From positions 3,810,125 to 3,874,124 of the forward strand of contig NZ_CP026001.1 in assembly GCF_003086775.1 (NCBI RefSeq): a stretch of 64,000 nucleotides of DNA, read 5' to 3'. The notes below the pieces were generated by a model that saw only the letters and a program-made list of their open reading frames with translations, was not told the origin of the DNA and made no database searches. Each line of letters opens with the position of its first letter. Positions within the stretch are counted from its first letter, which is position 1. The DNA is from Stenotrophomonas sp. ZAC14D1_NAIMI4_1 (GTDB lineage: Bacteria > Pseudomonadota > Gammaproteobacteria > Xanthomonadales > Xanthomonadaceae). The translations under genes were made by a program, and so were the position numbers. Shown here piece by piece: positions 34,823-43,187 of this stretch.

Positions 34823-35349
34823 AGAACTACACCACGCTGCTTCTGGCGTTGGCACTTCCGTTCACTCTGGCAGCGTGCAGGAGAGAAGCGCCTCAGGCCG
34901 TTGAAGCCCCATCCCGCCCCTGGTACGCCCCGGAGCCCTGGCAGGCGGGTCCCGAAGCCCCGCAGCCTTTGCTTCATACCGTCTGGAAACTGAGCCACCT
35001 TCCGGTTGACGACCATCACCCTGCGGTCCAGCTCGTCCCTCGCTCCCAGGCCGGCTTCGTCATCTTCGAGGCGGACGGCCACCGCCTCACCGGGTTCGCG
35101 GGCTGCCAGCCGCTGAGCGGCGTCTACCACCTGCAAGGCAATGAAGGGTTGGCCATCGAGGCTGTCGCCCGCACAGGTGCGAGGTGCCACAAGGCAACGT
35201 TCGACACGATCGGTGACCGCTTTGCCACCGCACTCAGCACCGCAACCGGCTACCGCCTTGGCAAGGACGATGCGGTGCTGGAACTGCTGGACGGCGAGCG
35301 CGTGACCGCGACATTGATCTACCGCACGCCTCCTCCGGGCCGGTGGTGA
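34819..35349 (+). CDS. META-domain (HslJ-like) lipoprotein in the T6SS island
   Basis: 176 residues from MKNYTTLLLALALPF with a clear lipobox LAAC (Cys at about 20). After a Pro-rich linker the META/HslJ fold appears: LLHTVWKLSHLPV, GFVIFEADGHRLTGFAGCQP, LSGVYHLQGNEGLAIE, ARTGARCHKATFDTIGDRFA, YRLGKDDAVLELLDG. Such lipoproteins are periplasmic with unknown role; HslJ is linked to heat and novobiocin resistance in E. coli. Here it overlaps the preceding gene by 4 nt, so it is part of the T6SS operon and could be another envelope-protective or immunity factor (inference). Confidence 0.85.
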   Translation: MKNYTTLLLALALPFTLAACRREAPQAVEAPSRPWYAPEPWQAGPEAPQPLLHTVWKLSHLPVDDHHPAVQLVPRSQAGFVIFEADGHRLTGFAGCQPLSGVYHLQGNEGLAIEAVARTGARCHKATFDTIGDRFATALSTATGYRLGKDDAVLELLDGERVTATLIYRTPPPGRW

Positions 35350-35353
35350 TGCC

Positions 35354-35623
35354 ATGCCTTCCCCCATCTGCCAAGGCGATTCCACCACGGGCGGCGGCGA
35401 GGTCACCCGCTGCCAACATGCTTCCACCCATCGCATCAATGGGCATCCATTGGCGGTGAAGGGTGACTACGCCAGCTGTTCCCTGCACCCCGGCGAGCAC
35501 AGTTTCGTCGAGGGCAGCAGCACCCATCTGGCCAACGGCATGCCGATCGTGCTGGAAGGCCACCTGCTCAGCTGCGGCTGCCATGCCATCGCCGGCAAGG
35601 CCGCACACATCAAGGTGGAGTGA
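35354..35623 (+). CDS. PAAR-domain spike-tip protein
   Basis: 89 residues from MPSPICQGDSTTGGGE. It reads as one PAAR domain with little else: GDSTTGGGEVTRCQHASTH, INGHPLAVKGDYASC, LHPGEHSFVEGS, LANGMPIVLEGHLLSCGCH. Cys/His residues near both ends fit the zinc-binding cone that caps VgrG. It is the last gene of the island and starts 4 bp after the META lipoprotein stop. A minimal PAAR without toxin fusion means the cargo is the separately encoded lipase. Confidence 0.87.
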   Translation: MPSPICQGDSTTGGGEVTRCQHASTHRINGHPLAVKGDYASCSLHPGEHSFVEGSSTHLANGMPIVLEGHLLSCGCHAIAGKAAHIKVE

Positions 35624-35677
35624 CCACGACCAATAGCCGACCCGTGCCCCTCCCCGACAGCGTGGATCCACCGTTCA

Positions 35678-35702
35678 GTAGATCCACGCCACGCGTGGAT
35701 GC
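35678..35702 (+). repeat. SMAG palindrome (ATCCACGC subtype) ending the T6SS island
   Basis: GTAGATCCACGCCACGCGTG followed by GATGC, of the same subtype that brackets the DUF4274 gene on the other side of the island. A partial arm GCGTGGATCC precedes it at about 35660-35669. Confidence 0.8.
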
Positions 35703-35717
35703 GTCATCCCTACCCGA

Positions 35718-38006
35718 TCAGAACTCCGCCGCCACCGTCATGAACACCTGGCGCGGCGCGCTGGCATGGATGGCATAACGCGTGCCGGTCGGATCGGTCG
35801 GTGCGAACGAACTCAATTGGCCGGCGTAACGCTTGTTGGTCAGGTTGGTCGCGTTCAACGACACGCGGATGTTGCGCAAACCCATGCCGGGGCCGAAGTC
35901 ATAGCCGGCACCGGCATCGAAGGTGGTCACGCCCGGCACCGACTGGTCGTTGGTGTAGGTGTAGTAGCGCTTGCCGGTGTACTTGGCGCGCAGGCTGGCG
36001 AAGAAGCCATCGCGGTTCCAGCTGATCTCGCTGGACGCCATGCGCTGCGGCGTATCCACGGTGATCTTGCCGGCCACCGGCACGATCGCGCCACCGGAGG
36101 TGTAGTCATCCTCGTAGGTGGTCTTGTTCCAGGACAGCGCGTTGTACCACTGCAGCCCATCAACCGGCTTGAGGATGAAGGTCAGCTCGGCGCCATGGCT
36201 CTTCACCGAACCCACGTTGATGAAGCGGGTGACGCACTCCGGGCGCGTGCCGACTTCGATGCTCGAGCACGGGTTGAGCGACAGCAGGCGGTTGTCGAAT
36301 TTCACGTTGTACGCAGCGATGGAGGCCTGGTACTTCTCGCCGAAGGTACGGAAGCCGGCTTCCAGGCTCTTCGACTTTTCCGGTTCCAGCCCGGCGCTGG
36401 CCGCGAACGATTCCGGCGAGACCTGCAGCGGGCCGCCGCTGCCGCCGCCGACGAAGGCCGCGATGTTTTCGGCGTACGAAGCAAACAGCTCATTGTTGGC
36501 GTTGAGCTTGAAGCCCAGGCCGACCTGCGGCAGCACCGATTCCTTGGCGGTCAGCGTGCCCGAGGCGATGCTGGTTTCCACACCGGATTTTGCGGTGGCG
36601 CGCATCCGCGTGTTCGGGCTCTTGATGCCCACGTCCACGGTCAGGCGCTGGTCGAGGAAGCGCATGCGGTCCTGCACGTAGAACTGCTGCGTGCGGATGT
36701 CGAAGTCCTGGTTGAACAGCAGGCGGTCCGGATTCTTCAGGTACAGATCATCCAGGAACGGGCCACTGATGTAGTAGAAATTGCGCGACACGTTGTGGTC
36801 GTTCTGCTCGTACCACAGGCCGGCTTCCAGCTCGTGGATGCCCACCTGCCACGACAGTGCAGCGGTCAGGCCATCGCGGTTGATGGTGTAGTTGGTGCTG
36901 CGGATGGAGATCGGCAGCATCTGGTCGGTGCCCGGATAGGACGGCTGGCCCGGCGCCCACCAGTGGCCCTGGCCACGGTTGTCATGGTGGTAGGCCACCA
37001 GCTTCAGGCGGCCCTGCTCACCCAGGCGCAGGTCGGCATCGACCGAGTACAGGTTGTCATCGCGCAGTGCGCGGCTCTGGTAGTAGGCATCGTCGATGCT
37101 GTTGACGCCGCCGCTGAACTGGCACTTGGCCGGATCGCGCGTGCCGGGGGCGCACCAGGCGGCCGCGACGGCGCGGTCCCAGTCCGGCGCGTAGATGTTC
37201 CAGTCCCAGCCCAGGCCGCGGTCCAGCATGTCCTTGGAGAGATAGGCGTAGTTGGCCTGGCTGGCGCGCGAGGTGGCGACGAACGCGCCGAAGCGGTGGT
37301 CACCCACGTTCCACACGGCCTTGGCGTTGAACTGGCGGGTGGTCTGGTTCTGGTAAGGCGCGGCCCACATGTCCTGGTCCTGGTGCACGCCGGAGACATA
37401 GGCCGAGAAGCCGTTGATGTCGCCGGTATCCACGCGCAGGTAGCCGCGGCGCTGGTTGTCATCGCCCACGGTGACGCTGGCTCGGCCGCCGAATTCGGTG
37501 GACGGGTCCATCGAGAAATACTGGATGGTGCCGCCGAGGTTGCTGGTGGAGGCGACGCCCAGTGAACCGATGCCCTGCGACAGTTCAGCACCGGCGAGGT
37601 TTTCGGCGATCAGTGCGCGGGCGATGCTCAGTCCGTTGTAGTTGCCGTAGCTGTTGTCGCCCAGCGGGATGCCATCAAGCGTGTAGCCGAGGCGGCTCTT
37701 GTCGAAGCCGCGCAGGCTGATGGTCTGCGATTCTTCGTTCGCACCGAAGGCATCGTTGGACTGCACCGACACGCCCGGCAGGCGGTCGAGGATCTTCTGG
37801 CCGCTGGTGCCAGGCGGCAGCACCTGCTTGTCCACGGCGGTGATGCGCTGCACCTGGCGGGTTTCGCCCTGGCCGATGACGGACACGGTGTCGAGCGTCT
37901 GTGCGCTCAGCGCGGCGTCGGCGGTGGCATCGGTGGTTTCAGCGGCATGCGCGCTGGCGGCGGAAAGCGCGATCGCCACGGCGATCGTGAGGTGTCGGGT
38001 CTGCAT
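35718..38006 (-). CDS. TonB-dependent receptor, second copy
   Basis: 762 residues from MQTRHLTIAVAIALSAASA; signal peptide about 1-21 (AHA cleavage). A second in-frame ATG 15 bp upstream (MQWIH) is possible; neither has a strong ribosome site. TonB-box-like LDTVSVIGQ is followed by a plug domain (~45-165: ILDRLPGVSVQSNDAF, SQTISLRGFDKSRLGYTLDG, GIGSLGVASTSNLGGTI) and a barrel ending RQVFMTVAAEF. The plug is of the ferric-siderophore/FecA-like class. No adjacent enzyme or regulator indicates its ligand. It is convergent with the T6SS island, separated by a SMAG copy, and followed upstream by a long palindromic non-coding region. Confidence 0.92.
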   Translation of the reverse strand: MQTRHLTIAVAIALSAASAHAAETTDATADAALSAQTLDTVSVIGQGETRQVQRITAVDKQVLPPGTSGQKILDRLPGVSVQSNDAFGANEESQTISLRGFDKSRLGYTLDGIPLGDNSYGNYNGLSIARALIAENLAGAELSQGIGSLGVASTSNLGGTIQYFSMDPSTEFGGRASVTVGDDNQRRGYLRVDTGDINGFSAYVSGVHQDQDMWAAPYQNQTTRQFNAKAVWNVGDHRFGAFVATSRASQANYAYLSKDMLDRGLGWDWNIYAPDWDRAVAAAWCAPGTRDPAKCQFSGGVNSIDDAYYQSRALRDDNLYSVDADLRLGEQGRLKLVAYHHDNRGQGHWWAPGQPSYPGTDQMLPISIRSTNYTINRDGLTAALSWQVGIHELEAGLWYEQNDHNVSRNFYYISGPFLDDLYLKNPDRLLFNQDFDIRTQQFYVQDRMRFLDQRLTVDVGIKSPNTRMRATAKSGVETSIASGTLTAKESVLPQVGLGFKLNANNELFASYAENIAAFVGGGSGGPLQVSPESFAASAGLEPEKSKSLEAGFRTFGEKYQASIAAYNVKFDNRLLSLNPCSSIEVGTRPECVTRFINVGSVKSHGAELTFILKPVDGLQWYNALSWNKTTYEDDYTSGGAIVPVAGKITVDTPQRMASSEISWNRDGFFASLRAKYTGKRYYTYTNDQSVPGVTTFDAGAGYDFGPGMGLRNIRVSLNATNLTNKRYAGQLSSFAPTDPTGTRYAIHASAPRQVFMTVAAEF

Positions 38007-38175
38007 GTGGATCCATTGCATGGGGGGAGTCCGCCGCGACTCGGCACGGCGCGCCGCCACTATGCGAATGGAAGATGAAATGTTTTTTACGAAGTGGCGC
38101 GGGTGTTGCGGGCAGTGACGCGCGTCTCGTTCGGGGGGTTTTTCGGCAGGGCTGCGCCCTGCACCCGCAGAAGCG

Positions 38176-38200
38176 GTAGTGCCGGCCGCTGGCCGGCAAC
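38176..38200 (+). repeat. SMAG palindrome (GCCGGCC subtype)
   Basis: GTAGTGCCGGCC, loop, GGCCGGCAAC. A separate 7-bp hairpin (GCAGGGC, TGC, GCCCTGC) lies just before it at 38146-38162. Both belong to the gene-free 38007-38626 interval. Confidence 0.8.
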
Positions 38201-38231
38201 TTCAGAAGCAAAAGCCTGCACTCCGTGGGAT

Positions 38232-38585
38232 GGCGGGGTGGGTCCGGTTGCGGGGGACGCTGCAAGTACGTCCATGTAAGCTCGGTCGCCGCATCCATGC
38301 GGCTCACGCCCCCGCAACCGGACCCACCCCGCCTTCGACAGTTTCCTGCGAGCTGTTGGAACCTGCTGCTGTTGGTGGGTGCCGACCGTTGGTCGGCACG
38401 GGGTCGGATCCCGGTTCTGTTCTTGATTCTTGCGAATTCCTTCGGTGGGGATTTCCACCGCGCCCGCAGGAAACTATCTGGAGGAGGCGGGTCACCCTGG
38501 ACAGGACCGTTGGCGCCATGGATGGCGCCATCGAGCACCATGGAGGGGATTTTGCGTGTCCTGGCCAGGGTGACCCGCCTCCTCC
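38232..38585. repeat. Compound palindromic element: three consecutive long inverted repeats
   Basis: Within the 620-bp gene-free interval 38007-38626, three non-nested inverted repeats lie end to end. First, a perfect 25-bp repeat at 38232-38256 and 38309-38333 (arms GGCGGGGTGGG... and ...CCCACCCCGCC). Second, an 11-bp repeat AGTTTCCTGCG at 38340-38350 with CGCAGGAAACT at 38465-38475. Third, a perfect 21-bp repeat at 38480-38500 and 38565-38585 (GGAGGAGGCGGGTC...). The middle one encloses two hairpins: GTGCCGACC/GGTCGGCAC at 38379-38399 and CGGTGG/CCACCG at 38443-38460. The stems are only 4-6 nt apart. No frame here looks coding. It may be a dispersed repeat element or a structured RNA. Confidence 0.6.
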
Positions 38586-38626
38586 CCTCCGATATCAGGA
38601 AGGCGCGTAAACCACACCAACGCCTT

Positions 38627-39880
38627 TCACTCCGGCGCCAGCTGGTCCATCCGTATCCGGTTGGCGAACAACGAGAACGCCAGCATGCCCGCCAATCCGT
38701 TCGCACGGCTCACCCAGTGCGGCAGCCAGCGCGGTGGCTTCAACACGCCACTTTCGAACAACGGTGCGAAGGCAATCGCATCGGTCAGGCTCATCTTGCC
38801 GGCAAACAACCAGCGGCAGACCTGCAGGCGATCCTCGGCCAGCATGTGCCGGAAGAAGGTATGCACCGACACCAGCCCGCGCAGGTACACCGTGTCCTTG
38901 GTGAAGGCCAGGCCTCCACTCGGCGGCACGCCGCGGAACACGCGCTGCGCCGAGGCGAAGCTTTCTTCCGGGTTCTGCCCGGCCTCGCAGAAATAGCGGT
39001 ACACCTCGATGAAGTCCGCACCTTCGCGTGCCATCGCAATGGCTTCGGTGCGCAGGCTGATGCGCTTCAGCCGTTCGATGTCGATGCTGCCGGTGATCTG
39101 CTCGGCGAACGTGGCCAGGCCTTCCTGGGTGGCGGTCACCCGTGGCGAAGACAGGGCCAGGCTGGGCAGCACCGGTTGTTCGCGGCCGTTCAATGCAGTG
39201 AGCGAATGCACCAGCGCTTCGTGGTGGAACAGCTGCGCGCGGTCGTAGGCGCTGAAACGTGCGCTGGTGCGCAGGCGTATGCGGGTCGGGCCAGCGGCCG
39301 CCTTGGACACCAGTTCCGGGTCCAGCTGCACCTGGATGATGCGCGATTCAAAGAAGCCGTCGAGGTCGTTCTGCAGCTGCAGCTGCAGGGCGATGGCCGA
39401 CACCGGCACCTGTTCTTCCGGCGCCAGCAGTTCGCTGTCCAGTTCGCTGGCGATCTGGATGAAGTGGCGGGCGGCCTCGCGCGTGCTTGGGCCGTTGCCG
39501 GGCAACGGCTGTTCCGGCGCACCGAACAGCTGCACCGAACAGCGGTCCACGGCGGCGGTGCCGAGGCTTTCCAACAACTGCGCGGCCAGGTCCCAGCTCT
39601 GCGCGGACTGCTGCACGTAGTGGCCCAACGGATGGCCGGGATCACATTCGGCGGCGATGGCGGCCAGCGCGCGGCGCTCCTCGCTGAAATCCAGTTTCGG
39701 GTACTCCACCTTCGGCAGCACCGGCTGGCCTCGGGCCACGCTGTCCAGGAACGGTGCCTGCACCGTTGCCGGCCAACTGGTCAGCCCCAGCAGGCGGATG
39801 CCGCCCACGGCCTCGACCAGTCGTGCGTCGAGTGCCGCATGGTGGGCCACGTCATGGTCCAGCGTCGCGGTCGTTTCCAT
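38627..39880 (-). CDS. Flavohemoglobin expression-modulating QEGLA motif protein (DUF1704)
   Basis: 417 residues from METTATLDHDVAHHAAL. It carries the naming motif TATQEGLATFAEQITG at about residue 250, and family stretches LDFSEERRALAAIAAEC, FHHEALVHSLTALNG, TKDTVYLRGLVSVHTFFRH and LFAGKMSLTDAIAFAPLFESG. The HE in FHHEALVH and the E in QEGLA resemble a zinc metallopeptidase arrangement; an enzymatic role is not established here. A longer upstream extension runs into SMAG repeats and is rejected. The stop lies 41 bp past the compound palindromic element. Confidence 0.88.
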   Translation of the reverse strand: METTATLDHDVAHHAALDARLVEAVGGIRLLGLTSWPATVQAPFLDSVARGQPVLPKVEYPKLDFSEERRALAAIAAECDPGHPLGHYVQQSAQSWDLAAQLLESLGTAAVDRCSVQLFGAPEQPLPGNGPSTREAARHFIQIASELDSELLAPEEQVPVSAIALQLQLQNDLDGFFESRIIQVQLDPELVSKAAAGPTRIRLRTSARFSAYDRAQLFHHEALVHSLTALNGREQPVLPSLALSSPRVTATQEGLATFAEQITGSIDIERLKRISLRTEAIAMAREGADFIEVYRYFCEAGQNPEESFASAQRVFRGVPPSGGLAFTKDTVYLRGLVSVHTFFRHMLAEDRLQVCRWLFAGKMSLTDAIAFAPLFESGVLKPPRWLPHWVSRANGLAGMLAFSLFANRIRMDQLAPE

Positions 39881-39911
39881 GGGCGGACTATAACGCCCTG
39901 CCCGCGAGATG

Positions 39912-39988
39912 GTAGTTGCCAACCTTGGTTGGCATCCGCCACAGGCGGGGCTACGGACACCTCCGTGCCAACCAAGGTTGGCACCTAC
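39912..39988. repeat. SMAG palindrome pair (TGCCAACC subtype)
   Basis: A plus copy at 39912-39935 (GTAGTTGCCAACC, GGTTGGCATC) and an inverted copy at 39965-39988 (GTGCCAACC, GGTTGGCAC, CTAC) in the convergent GTAG...CTAC layout, between the QEGLA start and rsgA. Confidence 0.8.
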
Positions 39989-40016
39989 CAGAGCAGGTGA
40001 AGGCGGGTCCATTGCA

Positions 40017-40055
40017 GGGGTCAGAACCCATTGCCGCGCAATGGGATCCGACCCC
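40017..40055 (-). terminator. Interrupted long hairpin downstream of rsgA
   Basis: GGGGTC and CCCATTGC pair with GCAATGGG and GACCCC around a CGC loop, with two small internal mismatches. It ends 10 bp past the rsgA stop on the minus strand. Without a T run; it could be a terminator or another dispersed palindrome. Confidence 0.45.
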
Positions 40056-40065
40056 GCGATACCCA

Positions 40066-41166
40066 TCAGCGCCTGCGCGGCTTGCCCGCCGGGCGGAACT
40101 GCTGGCCCTTGCCCTTCTTGCCGCCGCGCTCCTGCGCGGTTTCGGCCTGGCGCACAGCCAGCTTGGCGGCGGCGGCAGCCACTTCTTCCTTCAGCTTGAA
40201 GTAGTTCTGCAGCCGGCTCTCTTCGATCTCACCGGCATCGATGGCAGCGCGCACGGCGCAGCCCGGCTCCTGCTGGTGCATGCAGTCATTGAAACGGCAC
40301 TGCGCCGCCAGTGCCTCGATGTCGGCGAAGCCGCCTTCGGACAGAGTTTCTTCGCCGGTCGGCTTCAGCTCGCGCATGCCGGGCGTGTCGATCAGGCACG
40401 CGCCCATCGGCAGCGGCATCAGCGCGCGGTGGGTGGTGGTGTGGCGGCCGCGCGAATCGTTGGCGCGCACGGCATTGGTCTTCATCCGCTGCTCGCCCAG
40501 CAGGGTGTTGGTCAGCGTGGATTTGCCGGCGCCCGACGAACCCACCAGCACCACCGTGCGGCCCGGGCCCAGCCACGGCTCCAGCACCGATACGCTGTCG
40601 GCATCCAGGCCATTGATCGCGTGCAGCGCGATGCCCTGCATCTCCAGCTCCTCCAGCACCGCCAGCGCGTCTTCGCTGTACTCGGTCTGGTCGGCCTTGG
40701 TCAGCACCACCACCGGTTCGGCACCGCCGCCGCCGACCAGCAGCAGGTAGCGCTCGATGCGGCGCGGGTTGAAGTCGGCATCCAGGCCACAGACGATGAA
40801 CACCGTATCGATGTTGGCCGCGATCACCTGCTGGTGGTAATGCTCGCCAGCCGCGCCGCGCTTGATGGCGGTACGCCGTGGCAGCAGCGCAACGATGCGG
40901 ATGCCTTCCAGCAGCACCCAGTCACCCACCGCCGGCCGCTCGTGGCTGGGGAAGCGCGGGCGCTGCCATTCCGGCAGCGACTCGGCCTTGATCGAGGCGT
41001 CCGGGCCATCGGCCACCACATAGTGGGTGCGGTGCTGTTCGATCACGCGCGCTGGGCGGGCCTGCGGGTGCGCGGCCATGGCGGCCTGCCAGTCGGCCTG
41101 CTGCGGCGGGCCCGGCCAGGGCCAGCCGATGGTCTGCAGGGCGTTGAAATCGGGGGTCTGGGTCAT
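40066..41166 (-). CDS. rsgA: Ribosome small subunit-dependent GTPase RsgA
   Basis: 366 residues from MTQTPDFNALQTIGWPW (an ATG 9 bp upstream is also possible). It has the circularly permuted GTPase order of RsgA/YjeQ. An OB-like N-terminal domain (DWVLLEGIRIVALLPRRTA, HQQVIAANIDTVFIVCGLD) is followed by G4 VVLTKADQTE, G1 VLVGSSGAGKSTLTN, switch region SRGRHTTTHR and G3 LIDTPGMREL. The C-terminal zinc motif is CRFNDCMHQQEPGC. It uses GTP hydrolysis to help late 30S maturation. It has a Lys/Arg-rich tail (GGKKGKGQQFRPAGKPRRR). Divergent from the aminotransferase gene. Confidence 0.95.
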   Translation of the reverse strand: MTQTPDFNALQTIGWPWPGPPQQADWQAAMAAHPQARPARVIEQHRTHYVVADGPDASIKAESLPEWQRPRFPSHERPAVGDWVLLEGIRIVALLPRRTAIKRGAAGEHYHQQVIAANIDTVFIVCGLDADFNPRRIERYLLLVGGGGAEPVVVLTKADQTEYSEDALAVLEELEMQGIALHAINGLDADSVSVLEPWLGPGRTVVLVGSSGAGKSTLTNTLLGEQRMKTNAVRANDSRGRHTTTHRALMPLPMGACLIDTPGMRELKPTGEETLSEGGFADIEALAAQCRFNDCMHQQEPGCAVRAAIDAGEIEESRLQNYFKLKEEVAAAAAKLAVRQAETAQERGGKKGKGQQFRPAGKPRRR

Positions 41167-41265
41167 CGCCGCCATTCTAACCGGCCCGATGCCCTGCCAG
41201 CCCAGCAATGGCAGGCCCTGGGGCCTTGCCATGCACTGCAGCAATTCCGGTAGGATGGAAACCCC

Positions 41266-42564
41266 ATGCCTTTTGACGGCCCAGCCCCCATGTCCACCAC
41301 GTCGCACAAGCCCCTGGCCACCCGCGAGCGCCTTTCCGAAGTGCGCTACGAAATCCGCGGAGAACTGGCCCGGCGAGCGCGGGAGCTGGAAGCGCAGGGC
41401 CGCAAGCTGATCAAGCTGAACATCGGCAACCCCGGCAACTTCGGCTTCCGCGCGCCCGAGCACCTGCAGCACGCGATTGCCGATGACATGGGCCGCACCG
41501 ACCCGTACACCCACCAGCAGGGCCTGCCGGTGGCCCGCGATGCCATCGCCGCCGCCTATGCGCGCCGTGGTGCGCCCGATGCACATCCGGACCGCGTGTT
41601 CGTCGGCAACGGCGTCAGCGAGCTGATCGACCTGTCGCTGCGCGCCCTGCTGAACCCGGGCGACGAAGTGCTGGTGCCCTCGCCGGACTACCCGCTATGG
41701 TCGGCCGCCGCCATCCTCAACGACGGCCGCCCGGTGTACTACCGCTGCGCGCCGGAGAACGGCTTCCAGCCCGACCCGACCGAGATCGAGACGCTGGTGT
41801 CCTCGCGCACCCGCGCCATCGTGCTGATCAACCCGAACAACCCCAGCGGCGCCAGCTACCCGCGCGAGCTGCTGGAGCGCGTGGTCGAGATCGCCCGCCG
41901 CCACAACCTGCTGCTGCTGGTCGACGAGATCTACGACCAGATCCTGTACGACGACGCGGTGTTCCAGCCGGTCGCGCCACTGGCCGGCGACCATCCGTGC
42001 CTGACCTTCAGTGGCCTGAGCAAGGTGCACCGCGCCTGCGGCTGGCGCGTGGGCTGGGCCCACCTCACTGGCGACGATGCGCGCCTGGGTGAGTTCCGCG
42101 CCGCACTGGACCTGCTCAGTGCGCTGCGCCTGTGCGCCAACGTGCCGGGCCAGTACGCCATCGACGCCGCGGTAAACGGCCCGGACACCATTTCCGAACT
42201 GTGTGCCCCCGGCGGCCGCCTGTATGAAACCCGCCGCGCGGTGATCGAGGCCTGCGAAGCCAGCGAACACCTGTCGCTGGTCGCGCCGGCCGGCGCCCTG
42301 TACGCGTTCCCGGCCGTGGTCGGTGCTGCCGCCAAGGGCTTCGACGACCACAACTTCGCGCTGGACCTGATGAACAACGAAGGCGTGCTGGTGGTACCGG
42401 GCTCGAGCTTCAACGTGCCCTACCGCCACCACTTCCGCGTGACCCTGCTGCCGGAAGCCTCGGTGATGCGCGATGTGTTCGCGCGCATCGACCGCGTGCT
42501 GGCCCGCCGTGCCGAAGACGCCACCAAGGTCGTGCCGCTGAAGCCGCGCCGCTCGGTGGCCTGA
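41266..42564 (+). CDS. Class I/II aminotransferase, AlaA-like (alanine/2-oxoglutarate type)
   Basis: 432 residues from MPFDGPAPMSTTSHKP; the first ATG has AGGATGGA upstream, whereas the ATG at 41290 has no ribosome site. Fold-type I PLP enzyme: KLIKLNIGNPGNFGF, DPYTHQQGLPVARDAIA, NGVSELIDLSLRALLNPGD, INPNNPSGASYPRE, LVDEIYDQILYDD and the PLP lysine in FSGLSKVHRACGWRVGW. The HQQGL and SGLSKVHRACGWR signatures resemble E. coli AlaA/AlaC. It likely makes alanine from pyruvate with glutamate as donor. It heads a small set with the GDSL hydrolase (3 bp) and methyltransferase genes. Confidence 0.9.
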   Translation: MPFDGPAPMSTTSHKPLATRERLSEVRYEIRGELARRARELEAQGRKLIKLNIGNPGNFGFRAPEHLQHAIADDMGRTDPYTHQQGLPVARDAIAAAYARRGAPDAHPDRVFVGNGVSELIDLSLRALLNPGDEVLVPSPDYPLWSAAAILNDGRPVYYRCAPENGFQPDPTEIETLVSSRTRAIVLINPNNPSGASYPRELLERVVEIARRHNLLLLVDEIYDQILYDDAVFQPVAPLAGDHPCLTFSGLSKVHRACGWRVGWAHLTGDDARLGEFRAALDLLSALRLCANVPGQYAIDAAVNGPDTISELCAPGGRLYETRRAVIEACEASEHLSLVAPAGALYAFPAVVGAAAKGFDDHNFALDLMNNEGVLVVPGSSFNVPYRHHFRVTLLPEASVMRDVFARIDRVLARRAEDATKVVPLKPRRSVA

Positions 42565-42566
42565 GC

Positions 42567-43184
42567 GTGGCGCTGTCCTTCCTGGCACTTGGCGATTCGT
42601 ACACCATCGGTGAGGCGGTCGCGGTCGAAGGCCGCTGGCCCCACCAGCTGGCGGCGGCGCTGCGCGCGCAGGGCGTGGACCTGGCCGACCCGCAGACCAT
42701 CGCCACCACCGGCTGGACCACCGACGAGCTCGATGCCGGCATCGATGCGGCCGCACCGCAGGGCCCGTTTGGGTTCGTCAGCATGCTGATCGGGGTCAAC
42801 AACCAGTACCGCGGGCGCCCGCTGGACGAGTACCGCCACCAGTTCGAGGCGCTGCTGCAGCGTGCGATCGGCTTTGCCGGTGGCGATGCCGGCCGCGTGC
42901 TGGTGCTGTCCTTCCCCGACTGGGGCTCGACCCCGTTCGGCGCCGGCAGCGGTCGTGACCTGGCCCGCGTCGAGATCGAGACCGACGAATTCAACGCCGC
43001 CGCCGAGGTGATCAGCACCCAGCGTGGCGTGGCCTTCGTCGACATCACCGACATCAGCCGCACGCACGGCACCGACCCGGCGATGATCGCCGGGGATGGC
43101 CTGCATCCGTCCGCGCGGATGTATGCGTTGTGGGCCGAACGCGCTCTGCCCGTGGCCACGCAGCTGCTGCAGCGCACGGACTGA
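42567..43184 (+). CDS. SGNH/GDSL-family hydrolase
   Basis: 205 residues starting at a GTG (42567) 2 bp after the aminotransferase stop, with coupling rather than a strong ribosome site. Block I LALGDSYTIGE carries the nucleophile Ser (about residue 11), block III is LIGVNNQYRG (Asn), and block V DGLHPSARMY has the catalytic Asp/His. No signal peptide, so it is cytosolic. Its substrate is unknown; family members are esterases or lipases. Neighbours on both sides (aminotransferase, methyltransferase) do not point to one pathway. Confidence 0.9.
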   Translation: MALSFLALGDSYTIGEAVAVEGRWPHQLAAALRAQGVDLADPQTIATTGWTTDELDAGIDAAAPQGPFGFVSMLIGVNNQYRGRPLDEYRHQFEALLQRAIGFAGGDAGRVLVLSFPDWGSTPFGAGSGRDLARVEIETDEFNAAAEVISTQRGVAFVDITDISRTHGTDPAMIAGDGLHPSARMYALWAERALPVATQLLQRTD

Positions 43185-43187
43185 GCG

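Noticed and set aside
26148..35623. The island as part of a full T6SS gene cluster
   Set aside because: None of the core genes (sheath, baseplate, TssJ/L/M, ClpV) is in the window; only spike, adaptor, cargo and associated genes are.
38225..40000. A 591-codon plus-strand frame running through the palindromic region and the QEGLA gene
   Set aside because: It reads through perfect inverted repeats and then antisense to a recognisable gene; no conserved motif and no ribosome site.
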